Shown in pieces: positions 43,108 to 51,910 of a stretch of DNA of 64,000 nucleotides. Position numbers and translations under genes: made by a program. Origin of the DNA: Hypericibacter terrae (GTDB taxonomy: Bacteria; Pseudomonadota; Alphaproteobacteria; Dongiales; Dongiaceae); the NCBI RefSeq assembly GCF_008728855.1, contig NZ_CP042906.1:558001-622000 (forward strand), written 5' to 3'. The number at the start of each line of letters is the position of its first letter. Within the stretch, counting starts at the first letter, position 1. Under the pieces are notes generated by a model that did no database searches, was not told the DNA's origin, and saw nothing but the letters and a program-made list of their open reading frames with translations.

Positions 43108-44280
43108 ATGAAGCTTTTCCGAAGACTGAGCTATTTGCTGGCTTTGACACCTTTGTTCCTGTCCGGCGCAGCGATGGCCGAGGGCCTGGACGAACTGCCG
43201 CAGGACATCCAGCAGAGCCTCTACAACAAGGACATGCTGGACCCGCAGCAGCCCATCGGGCCGAGTGCCTATCGCGACTGGAAGGCGAAGCGTTCGCCGC
43301 CCTGGACGATCGGTTATGCCAGCTCCTATGCCGGCAATACCTGGCGCGCCATGGCGATGGATCGTCTCCAGAACGAGATCATCCCCAAATGGAAGGCGCT
43401 GGGGCTGCTCAAGGACGTGATCATCACCCAATCGAACCTGAAGGACGCGGTGCAGATCCAGCAGATCCGCCAGCTCGTCGATCAGGGTGTGGATGCGATC
43501 ATCGTCTGCTGCTCCAACCCGACCGCGCTCAACCAGTCGGTCAAATATGCCTATGACAAGGGCGTGCCGGTCTTCTCCTTCACCGGATATCTGACCTCGC
43601 CCTACGCCGTGAATTCCTCGAACAACTACCAGCTGGGCGGTTACCAGGTGGGCAAGGCCCTGACCGATCAACTCGGCGGCACGGGCAATGTCCTGGTGGT
43701 CGAAGGCATTCCCGGCACCTCCGGATCGGATTCGCAGGACCGCGGCATGAAGGCGGGTCTGGCGGCCGCACCGGGCGTCAAGATCGTGGGCGATGTGGCC
43801 GGCATGTGGACCGACCAGATCGGCCAGGCCGAAGTGCAGAAGTGGCTTGCCACGCATCCGGGCCAGTTGGACGGCATCGTCGTCCAGTCGGCGGCCGAGC
43901 TTGGCGTGCTGCGCGCTCTGCAGCAGTCGGGCCGCAAGATGGTGCCGATCACCATCGGCGGCGAATCCGGCGCGCTCTGCTATTGGCGCAAGAATCCGGA
44001 CTATCTCAAGGAGTCCTACCAGCTTTGGCCTCCCGGAGACGATATCGAGCTGATCTGGAACATCATGATGCGGACGCTTCAGGGCCAGGGCCCGAAGATC
44101 CAGTCGGTCCTGGTGAATTCGGTGAAGTTCACCTATGACGACGTGAAGGCTCGTCTCGACGAGAATTGCGACGAGAATTCCGACAAGTGGCAGAATGTCG
44201 GGATCGATAAATGGGGCGGGACGACCTATCTGGATCAGTTCTTCCTGCGCCCGGCCGATCCCGAGAAGTACAAGCCGTAA
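43108..44280 (+). CDS. Sugar ABC transporter substrate-binding protein
   Basis: A 390-aa periplasmic-binding protein of the ribose/galactose type (peripla_BP_4). The signal peptide is MKLFRRLSYLLALTPLFLSG with cleavage near AMAEG. Features include WTIGYASSYAGNTWRAMAMD (first strand), VDAIIVCCSNPTALN and GTGNVLVVEGIPGTSGSDSQ. The strong site GGGAGGTAGGACAAG precedes ATG. It starts an operon with a double ATPase, two permeases and, further on, a rhodopsin. The sugar is not predictable. Confidence 0.94.
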   Translation: MKLFRRLSYLLALTPLFLSGAAMAEGLDELPQDIQQSLYNKDMLDPQQPIGPSAYRDWKAKRSPPWTIGYASSYAGNTWRAMAMDRLQNEIIPKWKALGLLKDVIITQSNLKDAVQIQQIRQLVDQGVDAIIVCCSNPTALNQSVKYAYDKGVPVFSFTGYLTSPYAVNSSNNYQLGGYQVGKALTDQLGGTGNVLVVEGIPGTSGSDSQDRGMKAGLAAAPGVKIVGDVAGMWTDQIGQAEVQKWLATHPGQLDGIVVQSAAELGVLRALQQSGRKMVPITIGGESGALCYWRKNPDYLKESYQLWPPGDDIELIWNIMMRTLQGQGPKIQSVLVNSVKFTYDDVKARLDENCDENSDKWQNVGIDKWGGTTYLDQFFLRPADPEKYKP

Positions 44281-44346
44281 GACATCGCTCGAGGGCGTCT
44301 TTTGACGCTATCCGCAACATAGAACTGCGGCGAGACCGATCATCAG

Positions 44347-46095
44347 ATGTCTTCAACGGCTCACTACGCGTCGGGTCATCAACCGAGCGGTGCCGCCGAG
44401 GAATCCTCGGCGGCACCGCCGGTCTCTGTCACCGGCGACATCACCGTCACCGACGTCCGCAAATCCTTCGGGGTCACCCGGGCGCTCGATGGCTGCAGCT
44501 TCCGCGCGTCGCTGGGCGAGATCCACGCGATCGTTGGCGGCAATGGCTGCGGCAAGAGCACGCTCGCCAAGGTGATGTCGGGGGTGCTCCCGGTCGATTC
44601 CGGCCAGGTCTCGGTCATCGGCCATACGCCGACCTCGCCGCACGAGGCGCGGGCGGCCGGCATCGCCACCGTCTTCCAGGAAGTCCTCGTCGCCGACGAA
44701 TGCTCGGTCGTGGACAATCTCTATCTCGGCGCCGACCGGCTCTGGTCGAAGACCCTGCCGATGAAGGCCAAGATCCGCGACGCCGCCATCATGATGCGGG
44801 AGCTGACCGCCATCGACCTCGATGTCGAGGCGCCGGCCGGCACGCTCCCGCTCAGCATCAAGCAATGGATCACCATCGGCCGGGCCCTGCTGTGGAAGCC
44901 CAAGGTCCTGATCCTCGACGAATCCTCGGCCGCGCTCGATCTCGATTCGACCGAGCGGCTCTTCGCCAAGATGCGCGAGTTGCGCGACCAGGGCTCGGCG
45001 GTCCTGATCGTGACGCACCGGATCGCCGAGCTGATCCGCATCAGCGACCGCGCGACCGTGTTGCGCGACGGGCGCGATGTCGGCGTGCTCAGCAAGGGCG
45101 AGATCACCGAGAAGAACCTGCTGGGCCTCATGACCGGCCGCAGCGAATCGCCGCATATCCCAACCGCGGTGGCGCAGGAAGTGCTGCGCCACGACGTCGT
45201 CATGAAGACTTCCAAGCTAAAGGTCTGGCCGGAGAGCCAGCCGATCGACTTCGCGCTGCATAAGGGCGAGGTGCTGGGCATCGCCGGATTGGACGGGCAG
45301 GGCCAGAGCGACTTCGTGACGGTGCTGGCGGGCGTGCGCCGCGCGGCCGAAGGCCTGCCGATGGTCCGCACCGCCAGCAACGGATTCGCGGAGATCAGGG
45401 GTCTGGCCGAGGCGGCGCAGCATGGCGTCTCCTACGTGTCGGGCGACCGCAAGCGCGAAGGCATCTTCGCGAATATGAGCATCTTCGAGAATCTGCTGAT
45501 GCCGCTCTATCGCCGCACCGCGCGCGCGGGCAAGCTCGCGGTGATCGACTGGAGCAGCCTGACCGCTGTCTTCGACTGGGAGGCCGAGCGGCTCTCGGTG
45601 CGCATGGGCGAGCGGACCAACAAGATCACCTCGCTCAGCGGCGGCAACCAGCAGAAGGTCCTGATCGGGCGCGCCTTCGCCCTCAATCCCGACATCCTGG
45701 TGCTCAACGACCCGGCGCGCGGCGTCGATGTCGGTGCCAAGGCCGAGCTCTACAAGCATCTGACCGCCTTCGCCGAGCGCGGCAAGTCGGTGATCTATCT
45801 CTCGAGCGAGATCGAGGAATTCGTCGGCTTCGCCACCCGCGTCGTCGTGTTCCGCAACGGCAGCATCTTCGACGAGTTCGCCGGCAATGCGATCGAGCCC
45901 GCCAACATCCTCGAGGCGATGTTCGGCCAGCCGCGCGGCTCGCAGCGGCGCATCGATGCGGCACCGGGCGAGCCCAAGGCGGCCCAGGCCAAGGTCGCCG
46001 GGCTCATTCCCGGCAGCGCCGGGCTGCCGCCCTGGATGAGCCGGCGCAATCACCGGGAGCGGGACGCCGGCTCCGAGGGGTCGGGCACAAGATGA
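44347..46095 (+). CDS. Sugar ABC transporter ATP-binding protein (two NBDs)
   Basis: A 582-aa double nucleotide-binding-domain protein of the RbsA/MglA type. NBD1 has Walker A GGNGCGKSTL and Walker B LILDESSAALD, but its signature is degenerate (LPLSIKQWITIGRAL). NBD2 has a modified P-loop region GIAGLDGQGQSDF, as usual in this family, and a good signature LSGGNQQKVLIGRAF with ILVLNDPARGVDVG. The first about 30 residues are a Ser/Ala-rich extension encoded by a strong hairpin. The last 50 residues extend beyond the second domain. It is 66 bp after the binding-protein gene. Confidence 0.94.
   Translation: MSSTAHYASGHQPSGAAEESSAAPPVSVTGDITVTDVRKSFGVTRALDGCSFRASLGEIHAIVGGNGCGKSTLAKVMSGVLPVDSGQVSVIGHTPTSPHEARAAGIATVFQEVLVADECSVVDNLYLGADRLWSKTLPMKAKIRDAAIMMRELTAIDLDVEAPAGTLPLSIKQWITIGRALLWKPKVLILDESSAALDLDSTERLFAKMRELRDQGSAVLIVTHRIAELIRISDRATVLRDGRDVGVLSKGEITEKNLLGLMTGRSESPHIPTAVAQEVLRHDVVMKTSKLKVWPESQPIDFALHKGEVLGIAGLDGQGQSDFVTVLAGVRRAAEGLPMVRTASNGFAEIRGLAEAAQHGVSYVSGDRKREGIFANMSIFENLLMPLYRRTARAGKLAVIDWSSLTAVFDWEAERLSVRMGERTNKITSLSGGNQQKVLIGRAFALNPDILVLNDPARGVDVGAKAELYKHLTAFAERGKSVIYLSSEIEEFVGFATRVVVFRNGSIFDEFAGNAIEPANILEAMFGQPRGSQRRIDAAPGEPKAAQAKVAGLIPGSAGLPPWMSRRNHRERDAGSEGSGTR
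44387..44419 (+). promoter_or_regulatory. Perfect 16-bp hairpin at the start of the ATPase gene
   Basis: GCGGTGCCGCCGAGGA (44387-44402) and TCCTCGGCGGCACCGC (44404-44419) pair perfectly around A44403. It falls within codons 14-25 of the ATPase gene as annotated. It could stabilise the upstream binding-protein mRNA or attenuate downstream transcription, a common way to make more binding protein than ATPase. There is no U tract. Confidence 0.6.
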
Positions 46096-46170
46096 GTGCG
46101 CGTCTCCCGGCATCGCTGACGGCTGTCCGGTTGACGGCACTCGAGAAGAATCTCGGTGGTCCGCTTTCTT

Positions 46171-46296
46171 CCCCTCCCCCAACTTCTGGGGGAGGGCAGG
46201 GAGGGGGATGGCTCGGTCCAGGATCTCGTCGGGGTGCGAAGGGGCCGATACCGAGCAGCCCCCTCCCGAACCCTCCCCCAGAAGCTGGGGGAGGGG
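46171..46296. repeat. GC-rich inverted-repeat element inside the sugar ABC operon
   Basis: Arms at 46171-46207 and 46259-46296 are near-perfect reverse complements. Each contains the inner palindrome CCCTCCCCCAGAAG(C/T)TGGGGGAGGG. The 51-base centre has its own CTCGGT/ACCGAG arms. It occupies most of the 301-bp gap between the ATPase and first permease genes. It belongs with the elements near 3.3 and 17.5 kb. Frames through it are not credible genes. Confidence 0.85.
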
Positions 46297-46396
46297 ACGA
46301 GATAGAGCGGCGGCGTGAGATCGAAGAAACCTCAACCGGACAGCCCTGGACATCGCGCGCCGATGACGGGCGCTCCATGACGGCGGGGAGGTGGCC

Positions 46397-47821
46397 ATGG
46401 CTGCCACCCCGGTAAGGTCGTCATCGGCGGCGGCCAGTACCTATCTGCTGGTCCCCATCGTCCTCTTCTTCGCGCTGCTGATCGTGGCGGTCCTGCGCAG
46501 CGAGAGCCTGGTCACGGCCAACGGCCTCGGCAGCGCCGTGATCGTGGCGACGCCGCTGATCCTCGCGACCTATGCGCTGATGGCGACGACCATCGCGGGC
46601 CGCGGCACGGTCGATCTGGCGATCGGGCCGCTGCTGGGATTCATCAACGTGACCCTGGTCCAGCTCTTCGGCCAGGACATCATCTCCTCGCCGGTGGCCT
46701 TCTTCCTCTATGCGCTGGGCGTGGGCGTCGCCTATCAGCTCTTCATGGGCCTCATCATCGTCTTCGTGCGGGTGCAGCCGATCATCGTGTCGCTCAGCGG
46801 CTATCTGGCTCTCTCGGGCATCAATCTGGTGATCCTGGAGCGTCCGGGCGGAACGGCGCCGGACTGGATGATGCCCTGGGGGCTCGGCATTTCGATCATC
46901 TCGCCGGTGACGGCGATCCTGATCCTGGCCACGGTCGCCTGGCTGCTCTTCACCCGCACCGCCTTCTACGGCCATCTGAGATTGATGGGCTCGGACGAGC
47001 GCGCGGCCTTCACCAGCGGCGTGCGCATCAACCTGGTGCGGCTGGGCGCTCACTGCATCAGCGGCCTTTTCGCCGGCCTGGCGGCCCTGACCTACACCTC
47101 GCTCATCAGCTCGGGCGATCCGACCCAGGGCACGACCTACACGCTGATCGCGGTGACGGCGCTGGTTCTCGGCGGCGCCAGCCTCGCGGGCGGGCGCGGC
47201 GGCGTCATGGGCTCGCTGCTGGGGGCCGTGAACATCTATCTGATCACCTATGTGCTCGCGACCTTCAATTTCGGCGCGGTGCAGAGCTTCGTGACCGATC
47301 TCGCCTATGGCACGATCCTGGTGCTGTCGCTGCTGCTGACGGTGGTCCTGCCGCATATGCGCGGCGTGGTCCGCAGCGTCTCGCCGTTGCTCTTCTTCGT
47401 GATCCTCTCGCTGGTGGCGCTGGGCGTCATCATCCACGCGACCTACGACTACTCGGCACCGGCGCCGGCCGTGGCGACGACCGCGGCCACCGCGGCCGAC
47501 ACGACGGCGGCCGCGGCGACAACTCCCGCTACGCCGCCACCGAGCTCACCGGCACCGGGATTCATCTTCGAACAGACCGGCGAGGCGGCGGCGATTGCCG
47601 GCGGCGCCAATCTGGCCGGCCCCCTGGCGGTGGCGGGGCTCCTGCTGCTGTCGGTGCTGATCATCCTGCGGACCATGGTGGCGCAGGCCAAGACCGCGCG
47701 GAGCCTGTCGCCGCTGGTCTATGTCGTGGTCGCCGCCTTCATTCTGCTGGGCGTCTATGTGGTCGCCAATCCCGAGACGGTGAGCGGGCTTGGCATCTCC
47801 ACGACCCAGAGCGCGCCCTGA
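46397..47821 (+). CDS. Sugar ABC transporter permease, with low-complexity insert
   Basis: A 474-aa permease of the RbsC/BPD_transp_2 family. The core (about residues 15-345) contains the conserved IAGRGTVDLAIGPLLGF and ITALVLGGASLAGGRGG-like blocks (here VTALVLGGASLAGGRGGVMG). Unusually, after a helix near 345 there is about 40 residues of Ala/Thr/Pro-rich low-complexity sequence and then two extra hydrophobic helices (LAGPLAVAGLLLLSVLIIL and SPLVYVVVAAFILLGVYVVA). ATG 46397 has GGGGAGG upstream. It is longer than the usual about 330 aa. Confidence 0.9.
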   Translation: MAATPVRSSSAAASTYLLVPIVLFFALLIVAVLRSESLVTANGLGSAVIVATPLILATYALMATTIAGRGTVDLAIGPLLGFINVTLVQLFGQDIISSPVAFFLYALGVGVAYQLFMGLIIVFVRVQPIIVSLSGYLALSGINLVILERPGGTAPDWMMPWGLGISIISPVTAILILATVAWLLFTRTAFYGHLRLMGSDERAAFTSGVRINLVRLGAHCISGLFAGLAALTYTSLISSGDPTQGTTYTLIAVTALVLGGASLAGGRGGVMGSLLGAVNIYLITYVLATFNFGAVQSFVTDLAYGTILVLSLLLTVVLPHMRGVVRSVSPLLFFVILSLVALGVIIHATYDYSAPAPAVATTAATAADTTAAAATTPATPPPSSPAPGFIFEQTGEAAAIAGGANLAGPLAVAGLLLLSVLIILRTMVAQAKTARSLSPLVYVVVAAFILLGVYVVANPETVSGLGISTTQSAP

Positions 47822-47840
47822 GCGGTCGGGAGAGCGAGCG

Positions 47841-49238
47841 ATGACATCATCGACCCAGACAGCGCTGAAATGGACCGGGCTCGCGGTCGCCTTCATCGTC
47901 GCCGGCATCGGCCTCATCTTCGGCTTCTATCAGGGCCTGCCGGCGCAGCAGGTGATCCTCTACACCGCCGCGACCTTCGCGCTGGTGGCCTGGGCCTGGC
48001 GCGCCTTCACCTCGCGCTGGGGCGACGGCGCCAAGGCCGCGGTCGTCGTCGAGGGCGTGGATGCCGAGGGCAATCCGGCGCAGTCCTCGGCGAAAGCCGC
48101 GCGGCGCGTCTTCATCCGCAAGAACCGGCCGGTCATCGCCGGGTTGATTCTGCTCCTCCTCGTGTTCGGCATCTGCTCGATCACGATCACGGGCTTCTTC
48201 TCGGTCCTCAACATCATCTCGCTGCTGGTGCTGGTCGGGCTGCTGATCTTCTCCGCCTTCATGAGCAAGTTCGTGGTGGAGAACCGCAGCGCCTTCATCG
48301 GCCTGACCGTGCTGGTGGGCCTCTTCGTCGTCGGGTCGCTCAAGGTCGAGGGCTTCATCTACCCCGCCAACATCAAGTCGATGCTGCTCTTCGCCTCCTT
48401 CCTGGGGCTCGCCTGCGTCGGCCAGACCATGGTGGCGCTCCTCGGCGGCCTCGATCTCTCGATCCCCTTCATCATCGGCTCGGCCAATGTCGCGTTGCTC
48501 TATCTGATCGGGCTCGGCGTTCCGCCCTGGCTCGCCGTCGTCATCATCGTCGTGATCGGCATCGCCATCGGGTTGCTCAACGGATTCCTCAGTTTCAGGC
48601 TCCAGGGGCAGGCGCTGATTCTGACGCTCGGCGTCGGTTTTGCCACCTCCGGCATCACCCAGATCATCACCAGCCTCGGCTCGCGCTTCGCCGGCAATGT
48701 GTTCGGTGCGGTGCCGGAATGGCTCACCAACCTGGCCGCCATGAACGGCCGGACCTTCGGGCTCGACTTTCCGCCGGTGATCCTGATCTGGCTGGTCGTG
48801 GCCGTGTTGCTGATCGTCGGCATGAAGAACACGGTCTATGGCCGCTATCTCTATGCGCTGGGCGGGAACCGGACCTCGGCCTCGCGGCTCTCGATCTCGG
48901 AGCGGCGCTACTGGGTCGGAGCCTATGCCGTCAGCGGCGCGGTCTCGGCCTTGACCGGCTGCCTGCTGCTGGGCTGGAGCGGCGGCGGCTTCATCGGCGT
49001 CGGCCAGCCCTATCTGTTCATGACCCTGGCCGCGGTCGTCATCGGCGGCACCTCGCTTCTGGGCGGGGCCGGCGGCTACGGCTTCACCGTGATCGGCGTG
49101 CTGGTGCTCCAGGTGCTGACCTCGTTCCTGGTCGGCATCGGTCTCGATTATCAATGGCAGCAATTCATTTTCGGCCTGCTGATCCTGCCGATGGTCGCGC
49201 TCTATGCGCGCTCGCCGCATATCCGGACGCAGGTCTAG
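47841..49238 (+). CDS. Sugar ABC transporter permease
   Basis: A 465-aa RbsC-type permease. An N-terminal extension of about 110 residues with two helices (AFIVAGIGLIFGFYQG and a second near 35-55) precedes the core. Conserved blocks are VGQTMVALLGGLDLSIPFII and LAAVVIGGTSLLGGAGGYGF. ATG 47841 follows the previous stop by 19 bp and has GGGAGAGCGAGCG upstream. It pairs with the preceding permease. The rhodopsin gene starts 47 bp later. Confidence 0.93.
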   Translation: MTSSTQTALKWTGLAVAFIVAGIGLIFGFYQGLPAQQVILYTAATFALVAWAWRAFTSRWGDGAKAAVVVEGVDAEGNPAQSSAKAARRVFIRKNRPVIAGLILLLLVFGICSITITGFFSVLNIISLLVLVGLLIFSAFMSKFVVENRSAFIGLTVLVGLFVVGSLKVEGFIYPANIKSMLLFASFLGLACVGQTMVALLGGLDLSIPFIIGSANVALLYLIGLGVPPWLAVVIIVVIGIAIGLLNGFLSFRLQGQALILTLGVGFATSGITQIITSLGSRFAGNVFGAVPEWLTNLAAMNGRTFGLDFPPVILIWLVVAVLLIVGMKNTVYGRYLYALGGNRTSASRLSISERRYWVGAYAVSGAVSALTGCLLLGWSGGGFIGVGQPYLFMTLAAVVIGGTSLLGGAGGYGFTVIGVLVLQVLTSFLVGIGLDYQWQQFIFGLLILPMVALYARSPHIRTQV

Positions 49239-49285
49239 CGTGATCAATTCAACGGCAAGAAGCGCGTTGCCTTGGGAGGCGTCTG

Positions 49286-49987
49286 ATGGAACTTAAACTG
49301 CTCCAGTCGACCGACATCACCGGCGGGACATTTTCCCTGACCCTGGCCGGCATGTTCGCGACGGCGGTGTTGCTGTTTCTCGGGACCGGGTGGGTCGCGA
49401 AGAAATGGAAGCTCCCGGTGGCGCTCGCCGGCGTCGTGGCCCTGCTCGCCACGGCCTATTACTGGCAGGCGCGCGAGGTGTGGCTGGCCGCCGGCCAGAT
49501 GCCGGTCATCTATCGCTATATCGACTGGCTGATCACCGTCCCGATCCAGGTGCTGACGCTCTATTTCTTCATCGGCGCCGTGGCGCGGCCGCCGGTCGGC
49601 CTGTTCTGGCGCCTCCTGGTCGTCTCCGTCGTCATGATCCTCGCCCGCTATATGGGCGAGGTCGACTTCATGCATCCGACGCTGGGATTCCTCATCGGCA
49701 TCGTCGGCTGGCTCTACATCCTGGGCGAGATCTATTTCGGCAAGCTCGGCGAGATCAATTCCAAGAGCGCCACCGAGACGGTGCAGACCGGCTTCTTCTG
49801 GCTGCGGCTGGTCGTGACCGTCGGCTGGGCGATCTATCCGCTCTGCTATTTCATCGCCAGCTTCGCCGGCGGCGTCGACGAAGGCACCTTGAGCATCGTC
49901 TACAACCTCGCCGACTTCGTGAATCAGATCCTGTTCGGCTTGATCATTCTCTTTGCGGCGATGAAGGAATCGGCTTCGACCCGATGA
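49286..49987 (+). CDS. Microbial (type 1) rhodopsin lacking the Schiff-base lysine
   Basis: A 233-aa seven-helix protein clearly related to proteorhodopsins. Helix C reads YRYIDWLITVPIQVLTLYFF with Arg77, the counterion-type Asp80, Thr84 and, at the proton-donor position, Thr91 (a D-T-T pattern). Gln88 sits at the spectral-tuning site (Leu/Gln105 in proteorhodopsin). YMGE and GWAIYPLCYF are conserved. Helix G is YNLADFVNQILFGLII: Asp210 is kept, but the lysine that binds retinal is Gln214 (codon CAG, 49925-49927). No other Lys lies in helix G except Lys227 at its end, which is a separate conserved residue. It cannot form the normal chromophore. GGGAGG precedes ATG; it is 47 bp after the permease gene. 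Confidence 0.93.
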   Translation: MELKLLQSTDITGGTFSLTLAGMFATAVLLFLGTGWVAKKWKLPVALAGVVALLATAYYWQAREVWLAAGQMPVIYRYIDWLITVPIQVLTLYFFIGAVARPPVGLFWRLLVVSVVMILARYMGEVDFMHPTLGFLIGIVGWLYILGEIYFGKLGEINSKSATETVQTGFFWLRLVVTVGWAIYPLCYFIASFAGGVDEGTLSIVYNLADFVNQILFGLIILFAAMKESASTR

Positions 49988-50072
49988 ATGAGGTTCGCCC
50001 CCATTTGTCCAGAGATGCGAAACAACAAACCGGCAGCGGCCAGGTCCTGGGTCCGATGCGCCTGCTCCGGTA

Positions 50073-50105
50073 CGAGACGATGCCCGATTTCGGGCGCCCG
50101 TCTCG
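50073..50105 (+). other. Hairpin between rhodopsin and flotillin genes
   Basis: CGAGACG (50073-50079) and CGTCTCG (50099-50105) enclose a second stem GCCCGA/TCGGGC. The hairpin has no U tract and lies 85-117 bases after the rhodopsin stop and 23 bases before the flotillin ATG. It may act in mRNA processing or partial termination. Confidence 0.45.
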
Positions 50106-50128
50106 ATAATGCTATGGAGGGATGAGAC

Positions 50129-51829
50129 ATGAACGGCGCAAACATCATTGCCATCATCATCTTGGCGACGATCGTCATTGCGGTTGCCGTCTACCTGCTG
50201 CACTGGCTCTACCGGCGATCGACCAAGGACATCTCCTTCGTCCGCACAGGCTTCGGCGGCGAGAAGGTCGTGATGGGCGGCGGCGCCCTGGTGCTGCCGA
50301 TCGTCCATGACGTGACCGAGGTCAGCATGAACACGCTGCGCCTCGAGGTGCGGCGCGCCAAGGAGCAGTCGCTCATCACCAAGGACCGCATGCGCGTCGA
50401 GGTCACGGTCGAGTTCTTCGTCCGCGTCATTCCGCAGCCGGACGCGGTCGCGACCGCAGCCCGCACGCTCGGCCGGCGCACCATGAACCCGGAGAGCCTC
50501 AAGGACCTGGTCCAGGGCCGCTTCGTGGATGCGATGGGCATGGTCGCCGCCACCATGACCATGGAGGAGATGCATGAGCATCGCGGCAAATACATCAAGG
50601 GCGTACGCGACCAGGTGGCGGGCTCCTTGACCCAGAACGGTCTCGAGCTCGAGACCGCGTCGCTCACCAGCCTCGACCAGACCGACATCAAGCTCTTCAA
50701 TCCCTCGAACCAGTTCGACGCCGAGGGCTTGACCCGCCTGACCGAGGAGATCCAGACCCGCAAGAAAAAGCGCAACGACATCGAGCAGGACACGGCGATC
50801 GCGGTCCGCAACAAGAACCTGGAATCCGAGAAGCTGGCGCTGGATATCGACAAGGAGAGCGAATATTCGCGCATGGAGCAGGAGCGCGAGATCGCGATGC
50901 GCCGGGCCCAGCAGCGCGCCGAGATCGCGATCGAGAAGACCGAGCGCGACCGCGAAATCGAGGAAGCCCAGATCCGGGCCTCCGAGGAGATCGAGCGCGC
51001 CCGCATCCGCCAGGAGCGCGTGCTCGAGGCCGAGCGCATCGAACGCGAGCGCGAGACCGAGCGGCTCGAGGTGCAGCGCCGCCGGACCCTCGAGATCGAG
51101 GAGCAGGAGCGCGTCATCGCCGTCGCCACCAAATCGAAGTCCCAGTCCGAGGCACAGGCCGCGGCGGAGCAGGCTCGCTCGCTGATGGTCGAAGCCCAGG
51201 AAAATGTGACCACGATGCGCGAAAAGCAGATTGCGGATCGCCGCAAGCTGATCGAGCTCATCGGGGCGGAGCAGGAGGCGGAACGCGAGGCGATCAAGAT
51301 CGTCACCATGGCCGAGGCCGAGAAAAAGGCCGCCGTGGAGCGCGCCTCGGCCGACAATGCCTCTGCCGATGCCGCCAAGTACCGCTATGAGGTCGATGCC
51401 GAGGGCCAGCGCGCGCTCAACGAGGCTGAAAACCTGCGCTCCGACGCCAGCCGGCGCAGCGCGCTGCATCGCCGCCTGGTCGAGAATCTGCCGGAGATCA
51501 TCCGCGAGAGCGTCAAGCCGATCGAGCGGATCGAATCGATTCGCATCCTGCAGGTCGATGGCCTGCCGGGCCTCAGCAGCACCGGCGCGCTCGACGGTGC
51601 CGGCGGCGGTGGCGGGGATCAGGGCTCGGGCGGCGGCGATGGCGGCGGGCCCAAGGGCCGCAGCCTCGCCGACAGCGCGGTCAATGCCGCACTGCGCTAC
51701 CGGGCCCAGGCGCCCTTCGTCGACGACCTGCTGCAGCAGATCGGGATCTCGGCCGGGTCGGTCGGCAATCTCGGCAATCTGCTGAAGGCGCCGGCGCCGA
51801 AGGATCCGAAGCCGAGTGACAAGGGCTGA
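50129..51829 (+). CDS. Flotillin-family (SPFH) membrane protein, YqiK-like
   Basis: A 566-aa protein with one N-terminal membrane helix (NIIAIIILATIVIAVAVYLL), an SPFH/band 7 domain (about 25-200, with IVHDVTEVSMNTLRLEVRR) and a very long charged coiled coil (about 200-440, Glu/Arg/Lys-rich). A Gly-rich segment (GAGGGGGDQGSGGGDGGG) precedes the C-terminal flotillin-type end. YqiK-like flotillins organise functional membrane microdomains. GGAGGG precedes ATG. A 136-aa membrane protein follows after 81 bp, as YqiJ-type partners often do, though that protein is not YqiJ by length. Confidence 0.92.
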   Translation: MNGANIIAIIILATIVIAVAVYLLHWLYRRSTKDISFVRTGFGGEKVVMGGGALVLPIVHDVTEVSMNTLRLEVRRAKEQSLITKDRMRVEVTVEFFVRVIPQPDAVATAARTLGRRTMNPESLKDLVQGRFVDAMGMVAATMTMEEMHEHRGKYIKGVRDQVAGSLTQNGLELETASLTSLDQTDIKLFNPSNQFDAEGLTRLTEEIQTRKKKRNDIEQDTAIAVRNKNLESEKLALDIDKESEYSRMEQEREIAMRRAQQRAEIAIEKTERDREIEEAQIRASEEIERARIRQERVLEAERIERERETERLEVQRRRTLEIEEQERVIAVATKSKSQSEAQAAAEQARSLMVEAQENVTTMREKQIADRRKLIELIGAEQEAEREAIKIVTMAEAEKKAAVERASADNASADAAKYRYEVDAEGQRALNEAENLRSDASRRSALHRRLVENLPEIIRESVKPIERIESIRILQVDGLPGLSSTGALDGAGGGGGDQGSGGGDGGGPKGRSLADSAVNAALRYRAQAPFVDDLLQQIGISAGSVGNLGNLLKAPAPKDPKPSDKG

Positions 51830-51910
51830 GGCGGTCGCGAAGGCGAGGAGATCGGCTTCCGCCGATAGCCATCGACGCCTTCCGCCGGTTTCACGCTCAC
51901 GAGGTCGATC

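Noticed and set aside
46092-46415. 107-codon plus-strand frame between the sugar ATPase and permease
   Set aside because: It is largely the inverted-repeat element translated (Pro/Gly runs) and has no homologous features.
49964-49966. Lys227 of the rhodopsin as a substitute Schiff-base lysine
   Set aside because: It aligns with the conserved Lys of the KES motif at the end of helix G in ordinary proteorhodopsins, about 13 residues past the retinal site, so it cannot replace the missing lysine in place.
49244-51469. Minus-strand frame of 741 codons opposite the rhodopsin and flotillin genes
   Set aside because: It spans two well-supported plus-strand genes and has no family features; antisense artefact.
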